NCBI RefSeq assembly: GCF_003943655.1
Contig: NZ_RJMM01000001.1
Span: 168,483-204,228 of the forward strand
Source of the DNA: Streptococcus sanguinis
Lineage (GTDB): Bacteria > Bacillota > Bacilli > Lactobacillales > Streptococcaceae
Direction of reading: 5' to 3'
Length of the DNA stretch: 35,746 bases
Below the pieces are notes generated by a model. It saw only the letters and a list, made by a program, of their open reading frames with translations, was not told the DNA's origin and ran no database searches. A program made the translations under genes and the position numbers. Positions 32,801 to 35,746 of this stretch are shown piece by piece; within the stretch, counting starts at the first letter, position 1, and each line of letters begins with the position of its first letter.

Positions 32801-34066
32801 ATGACTGCTGATTTACTATTAACTCACTTTAATCAAGTCTTCTGTCCCAAGGATCTCGGACATCCCCTTTTTGGCGAGGAGATGAAGGAAGCTCAGGTCT
32901 TGGAGGACGGCTACATTGCAGTCAAAGACGGCAAAATCCTAGCAGTTGGCAGCGGAGAGCCGGATGCCAGTCTGGTTGGACCAGATACTAAGATTCAGTC
33001 TTATGAGGGCAAGATTGCTACGCCTGGTTTGATCGACTGCCATACTCACTTGGTCTACGGTGGCAGCCGGGAGCATGAATTTGCTAAGAAGTTAGCCGGG
33101 GTCCCTTATCTGGAAATTCTTGCTCAAGGCGGCGGTATTCTCAGTACAGTCCGAGCAACTCGAGAAGCTTCTTTTGACACTCTCTATGATAAGTCTAAGA
33201 GACTGCTGGACTATATGCTGCTGCATGGGGTGACGACTGTTGAGGCAAAGAGTGGCTATGGTCTGGACTGGGAAACAGAGAAGCGCCAGCTGGATGTCGT
33301 TGGGGCTTTAGACCGTGACCATGAGATTGACCTCGTTTCTACCTTTATGGCTGCCCACGCCGTCCCACCAGAATATAAAGGACGCTCTCAGGAATATCTG
33401 GAGCTCATCGTCGAGGAAATGCTGCCTCGGGTAAAGGCAGAAAATCTAGCTGAGTTCTGTGATATTTTCTGCGAAAAAGGTGTCTTTACAGCGGCTGAGT
33501 CACGTTACTTACTTTCCAAGGCTAAGGAAATGGGCTTCAAGCTTCGTATCCATGCTGATGAAATCGAGTCTATCGGTGGAGTAGATGTCGCAGCTGAACT
33601 AGGAGCAACTAGTGCAGAGCACTTGATGGTGGCGACCGATGAAGGCATTCGCAAGATGGCGGAAGCCAAGGTTATTGGGAATCTCCTGCCGGCAACTACC
33701 TTCAGTCTGATGGAAGATACCTATGCACCAGCCCGCAAAATGCTGGAAGCTGGTATGGCCATCACTCTGACTACCGACAGCAATCCAGGCTCTTGTCCAA
33801 CAGCTAACCTGCAGTTCGTCATGCAGCTAGGCTGCTTTATGATGCGTCTGACGCCAGTGGAAGTCCTTAACGCTGTAACCATCAATGCGGCCTACTCAGT
33901 TAATCGACAAGATAAGATTGGCAGCTTTGACACTGGCAAGCAGGCTGATATTACCATCCTAGACGCTAAGAATATTGACTATCCACTTTATTTCTTTGCG
34001 ACCAACCTGACCCATCAGGTCTACAAGGCTGGAAAACTGGTCGTCGATCAAGGCAGAATTGTCTAG
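32801..34066 (+). CDS. hutI: imidazolonepropionase
   Basis: A 421-residue amidohydrolase that opens 4-imidazolone-5-propionate to N-formimino-L-glutamate. Metal ligands are the histidines in [16 protein letters not shown], with further ligands in [13 protein letters not shown] and [13 protein letters not shown] and the aspartate in [19 protein letters not shown] is also conserved. TGGAGG precedes the ATG. It is the only hut gene on the plus strand, divergent from hutU, and a terminator follows. Together with HutH and HutU it completes the pathway to formiminoglutamate. Confidence 0.96.
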   Translation: MTADLLLTHFNQVFCPKDLGHPLFGEEMKEAQVLEDGYIAVKDGKILAVGSGEPDASLVGPDTKIQSYEGKIATPGLIDCHTHLVYGGSREHEFAKKLAGVPYLEILAQGGGILSTVRATREASFDTLYDKSKRLLDYMLLHGVTTVEAKSGYGLDWETEKRQLDVVGALDRDHEIDLVSTFMAAHAVPPEYKGRSQEYLELIVEEMLPRVKAENLAEFCDIFCEKGVFTAAESRYLLSKAKEMGFKLRIHADEIESIGGVDVAAELGATSAEHLMVATDEGIRKMAEAKVIGNLLPATTFSLMEDTYAPARKMLEAGMAITLTTDSNPGSCPTANLQFVMQLGCFMMRLTPVEVLNAVTINAAYSVNRQDKIGSFDTGKQADITILDAKNIDYPLYFFATNLTHQVYKAGKLVVDQGRIV

Positions 34067-34095
34067 CCTCTCTAAAAATGAATCGTATTTTTCGG

Positions 34096-34124
34096 ACTCT
34101 CTCTGGTGACAGGGAGAGTTTTCT
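34096..34124 (+). terminator. Terminator after hutI
   Basis: ACTCTCTCT (34096-34104) pairs with AGGGAGAGT (34111-34119), with one T-G wobble and a GGTGAC loop, followed by TTTTCTTT. Confidence 0.85.
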
Positions 34125-34142
34125 TTATATCAAAACTTTCCC

Positions 34143-34171
34143 TTGCCATTCTGCTGGAAGTCTGCTATAAT
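34143..34171 (+). promoter_or_regulatory. rpsF operon promoter
   Basis: TTGCCA (34143-34148) and TATAAT (34166-34171) are 17 bp apart, a strong promoter as expected for ribosomal protein genes. It gives a leader of about 67 nt. Confidence 0.82.
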
Positions 34172-34177
34172 AGTTAT

Positions 34178-34244
34178 TTGTGAGCAAACCTCACTTACCC
34201 CTTGCAAAGTCTTGGGGTCATTAGACCAAAAGGAGGAAAAATCA
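34178..34244 (+). promoter_or_regulatory. rpsF leader, possible S6:S18 autoregulatory RNA
   Basis: The leader contains ACCCC (34197-34201) pairing with GGGGT (34214-34218), and an alternative GGTC/GACC hairpin just after, then AAAGGAGG. Many Firmicutes have an S6:S18-binding hairpin here. I do not see its conserved bulge clearly, so the assignment rests on position. Confidence 0.35.
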
Positions 34245-34535
34245 ATGGCTAAATACGAAATTCTTTATATTATTCGTCCAAACATTGAAGAAGAAGCTAA
34301 AAACGCTTTGGTAGCACGCTTTGACTCTATCTTGACTGACAATGGTGCAACTGTTGTTGAATCAAAAGACTGGGAAAAACGTCGTCTTGCATACGAAATC
34401 CAAGATTTCCGTGAAGGACTTTACCACATCGTTAACGTTGAAGCAAACGACGATGCAGCTCTTAAAGAGTTTGACCGTCTTTCAAAAATCAACGCTGACA
34501 TTCTTCGTCACATGATCGTCAAACTTGACGCTTAA
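34245..34535 (+). CDS. rpsF: 30S ribosomal protein S6
   Basis: A 96-residue ribosomal protein that binds S18 in the platform of the 30S subunit. [17 protein letters not shown] and [19 protein letters not shown] are typical. The ATG at 34245 follows AAAGGAGG at a good distance; an upstream in-frame extension to 34143 would cover the promoter and is not real. Codon use is that of highly expressed genes. First gene of the conserved rpsF-ssb-rpsR operon, with ssb starting 11 nt later. Confidence 0.98.
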   Translation: MAKYEILYIIRPNIEEEAKNALVARFDSILTDNGATVVESKDWEKRRLAYEIQDFREGLYHIVNVEANDDAALKEFDRLSKINADILRHMIVKLDA

Positions 34536-34546
34536 GAAGGTAGACT

Positions 34547-35041
34547 ATGATTAATAACGTTGTACTGGTGGGTCGCATGACCCGTGATGCCGAGCTTCGC
34601 TATACTCCGCAGAACCAAGCGGTCGCAACATTTACTCTGGCTGTCAATCGCAACTTTAAAAATCAAAGTGGCGAGCGAGAAGCAGACTTTATCAATGTTG
34701 TTATCTGGCGTCAGCAGGCAGAAAATCTTGCAAATTGGGCTAAAAAAGGAGCCCTGATCGGAATTACAGGCCGTATTCAAACGCGTAACTACGAGAATCA
34801 GCAAGGCCAGCGTGTCTATGTCACAGAAGTTGTTGCGGACAATTTCCAACTCTTGGAAAGTCGCTCTAATCGTGAAGGTCAGTCATCTGGCGGTTACGGT
34901 GGGAACAGCTTCGGCGGCAGCTCTGCTCCAAGTTATGGCAGTGCAGACTCGTCTAACCAAGTACCGAACTTTTCTCGTGATGAGAGCCCATTTGGCAATT
35001 CCAACCCAATGGATATCTCAGACGACGATCTACCTTTCTAA
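34547..35041 (+). CDS. ssb: single-stranded DNA-binding protein
   Basis: A 164-residue SSB. Residues 1-105 are the OB fold ([26 protein letters not shown], and [20 protein letters not shown]). Residues about 106-155 are a flexible linker rich in G, S, N and Q. The C-terminus is the acidic peptide SDDDLPF that recruits replication and repair enzymes. It is the essential type rather than a short plasmid or competence-type SSB, as shown by the operon with rpsF and rpsR. Confidence 0.98.
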   Translation: MINNVVLVGRMTRDAELRYTPQNQAVATFTLAVNRNFKNQSGEREADFINVVIWRQQAENLANWAKKGALIGITGRIQTRNYENQQGQRVYVTEVVADNFQLLESRSNREGQSSGGYGGNSFGGSSAPSYGSADSSNQVPNFSRDESPFGNSNPMDISDDDLPF

Positions 35042-35077
35042 GGACCGAATCTAACTATAATATAAAGGAGAAAACAC

Positions 35078-35317
35078 ATGGCTCAACAACGTCGTGGCGG
35101 ATTCAAACGCCGTAAAAAAGTTGATTACATCGCAGCGAACAAAATTGAATATGTTGATTACAAAGATACTGAGCTTCTTAGCCGTTTCGTTTCAGAACGT
35201 GGGAAAATCCTTCCTCGTCGTGTAACAGGAACTTCAGCTAAAAACCAACGTAAAGTAACAACAGCTATCAAACGCGCTCGCGTAATGGCTTTGATGCCTT
35301 TCGTAAATGAAGACTAA
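35078..35317 (+). CDS. rpsR: 30S ribosomal protein S18
   Basis: A 79-residue ribosomal protein that forms a dimer with S6 on the 30S subunit. [13 protein letters not shown], the central [23 protein letters not shown] and the basic stretch [17 protein letters not shown] are typical. AAAGGAG precedes the ATG. There is no zinc-binding cysteine set, so it is the Zn-independent form. Last gene of the operon, followed by a strong terminator. Confidence 0.98.
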   Translation: MAQQRRGGFKRRKKVDYIAANKIEYVDYKDTELLSRFVSERGKILPRRVTGTSAKNQRKVTTAIKRARVMALMPFVNED

Positions 35318-35324
35318 TTAGATT

Positions 35325-35353
35325 AACAGCAGGCTCTAGCTTGCTGTTTTTTT
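35325..35353 (+). terminator. Terminator after rpsR
   Basis: AACAGCAGGC (35325-35334) pairs with GCTTGCTGTT (35339-35348), with one G-U wobble and a TCTA loop, followed by a run of T. Confidence 0.92.
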
Positions 35354-35362
35354 ATTTTGTCA

Positions 35363-35394
35363 TTGACAAAATGTCAGTGGAGTGCTATACTGAC
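35363..35394 (+). promoter_or_regulatory. Promoter and candidate operator of the tetR-type gene
   Basis: TTGACA (35363-35368) and TATACT (35386-35391) are 17 bp apart. GTCAGT (35373-35378) and ACTGAC (35389-35394) form an inverted repeat across the spacer and -10. A second repeat, TGACA-AAA-TGTCA (35364-35376), covers the -35. Such symmetry suggests autoregulation by the TetR-family product. Confidence 0.7.
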
Positions 35395-35412
35395 CACAAG
35401 GAGGCAGAAATC

Positions 35413-35746
35413 ATGCGTGATGTCAAGGAAGTAGAGGTGCGGCGGGCGGAGATTATGTCTGCAGCCTTGCAGCTCTTTGCCCAAAAGGGCTATCTAAAGA
35501 CAAGGACTCAAGACATTATTGATAAGCTTGGAATTTCTCGAGGCCTGCTTTACTATCATTTTAAGGATAAGGAAGATATTCTCTATTGTCTGATTGAAAA
35601 GAACTCTGAGCCCTTGCTGAGAAAGCTAGAAAAAATCAGCTATCAGCCAAATGTCGGAGCCAAGGAAAAAATCAGAACTTTTATTGAGGCGACCCTTATC
35701 CCAGAGGAGAGCAGAACACAGGAAAATCAAGTCTTGCAGGAAACCG
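35413..35746 (+). CDS. TetR/AcrR family transcriptional regulator (cut by right edge)
   Basis: The first 111 codons of a TetR-family regulator, open at the window end. The N-terminal helix-turn-helix is clear: RAEIMSAALQLFAQKGYLKT, then TQDIIDKLGISRGLLYYHF and KDKEDILYCLI, covering residues about 10-58. The ligand-binding half is mostly missing, so no inducer can be proposed. AAGGAGG lies 8 nt before the ATG. TetR regulators of this kind usually repress their own gene and an adjacent transporter or efflux gene, which would lie beyond the right edge. Confidence 0.88.
   Translation, partial: MRDVKEVEVRRAEIMSAALQLFAQKGYLKTRTQDIIDKLGISRGLLYYHFKDKEDILYCLIEKNSEPLLRKLEKISYQPNVGAKEKIRTFIEATLIPEESRTQENQVLQET

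Noticed and set aside
1-35746. CRISPR array, insertion sequence, prophage or integrative element
   Set aside because: No repeat-spacer pattern, transposase, integrase or terminal repeats were seen; the window looks like ordinary chromosome.

Overview
The window is chromosomal DNA of an oral Streptococcus, most likely of the S. sanguinis/S. gordonii group. The evidence is the low-to-moderate GC content, the TTGACA/TATAAT promoters with AGGAGG-type ribosome binding sites, the rpsF-ssb-rpsR operon, a streptococcal MET-box in front of metE-metF, the PabB-PabC fusion, and a histidine-utilisation cluster in the gene order I recall from S. pyogenes and S. sanguinis. I see no IS element, prophage, tRNA, rRNA or CRISPR array. 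The assignment rests on recognition of protein families, not on a database search.

Layout. (1) 1-2054, minus strand: an ABC exporter operon (ATPase plus two paralogous ABC-2 permeases, the last cut by the window edge), preceded by a perfect 16-bp direct repeat with a 22-bp period. (2) 2079-4425, minus: pabB (fused to a PabC-like lyase domain) and an alpha/beta hydrolase. (3) 4499-7095, plus: a small membrane protein, an AI-2E-family transporter, and an AT-rich secreted or anchored protein of unknown function. (4) 7188-10612, plus: metE-metF with a MET-box and an unusual structured intercistronic region. (5) 10654-13914, plus: an AraC-type regulator and an alpha-galactosidase with no linked sugar transporter. 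(6) 14041-15605, plus: a Cof-type HAD phosphatase and a histidine phosphatase. (7) 15609-18110, minus: a three-gene overlapping operon with a GT2-GtrA fusion, a NAGPA-type phosphodiester glycosidase and a 4-TM protein. (8) 18334-22403: a PrsW-family membrane protease, divergent from a 1018-residue SARP/BTAD-AAA-TPR regulator. (9) 22434-34124: the hut cluster. (10) 34143-35353: rpsF-ssb-rpsR. (11) 35363-35746: a TetR-family regulator, cut by the right edge.

How the genes work together. Histidine is deaminated by HutH, hydrated by HutU and opened by HutI to formiminoglutamate. That intermediate can then go two ways in the same cluster: HutG hydrolyses it to glutamate and formamide, or FtcD/FchA pass the one-carbon unit to tetrahydrofolate, with a dedicated Fhs beside them. 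MetF and MetE use one-carbon folate to make methionine, and PabB makes the p-aminobenzoate moiety of folate, so much of the window concerns folate one-carbon metabolism. The hut genes are mostly one long minus-strand transcription unit starting at hutU, with hutI divergent. Strong hairpins sit at several gene boundaries, and hutG follows a terminator-like hairpin and has a promoter matching consensus at all twelve core bases.

The least explained items are the GT2-GtrA/phosphodiester-glycosidase operon, the SARP-like ATPase regulator between prsW and hut, the direct-repeat operator of the ABC operon, and the segmentation of the hut operon.
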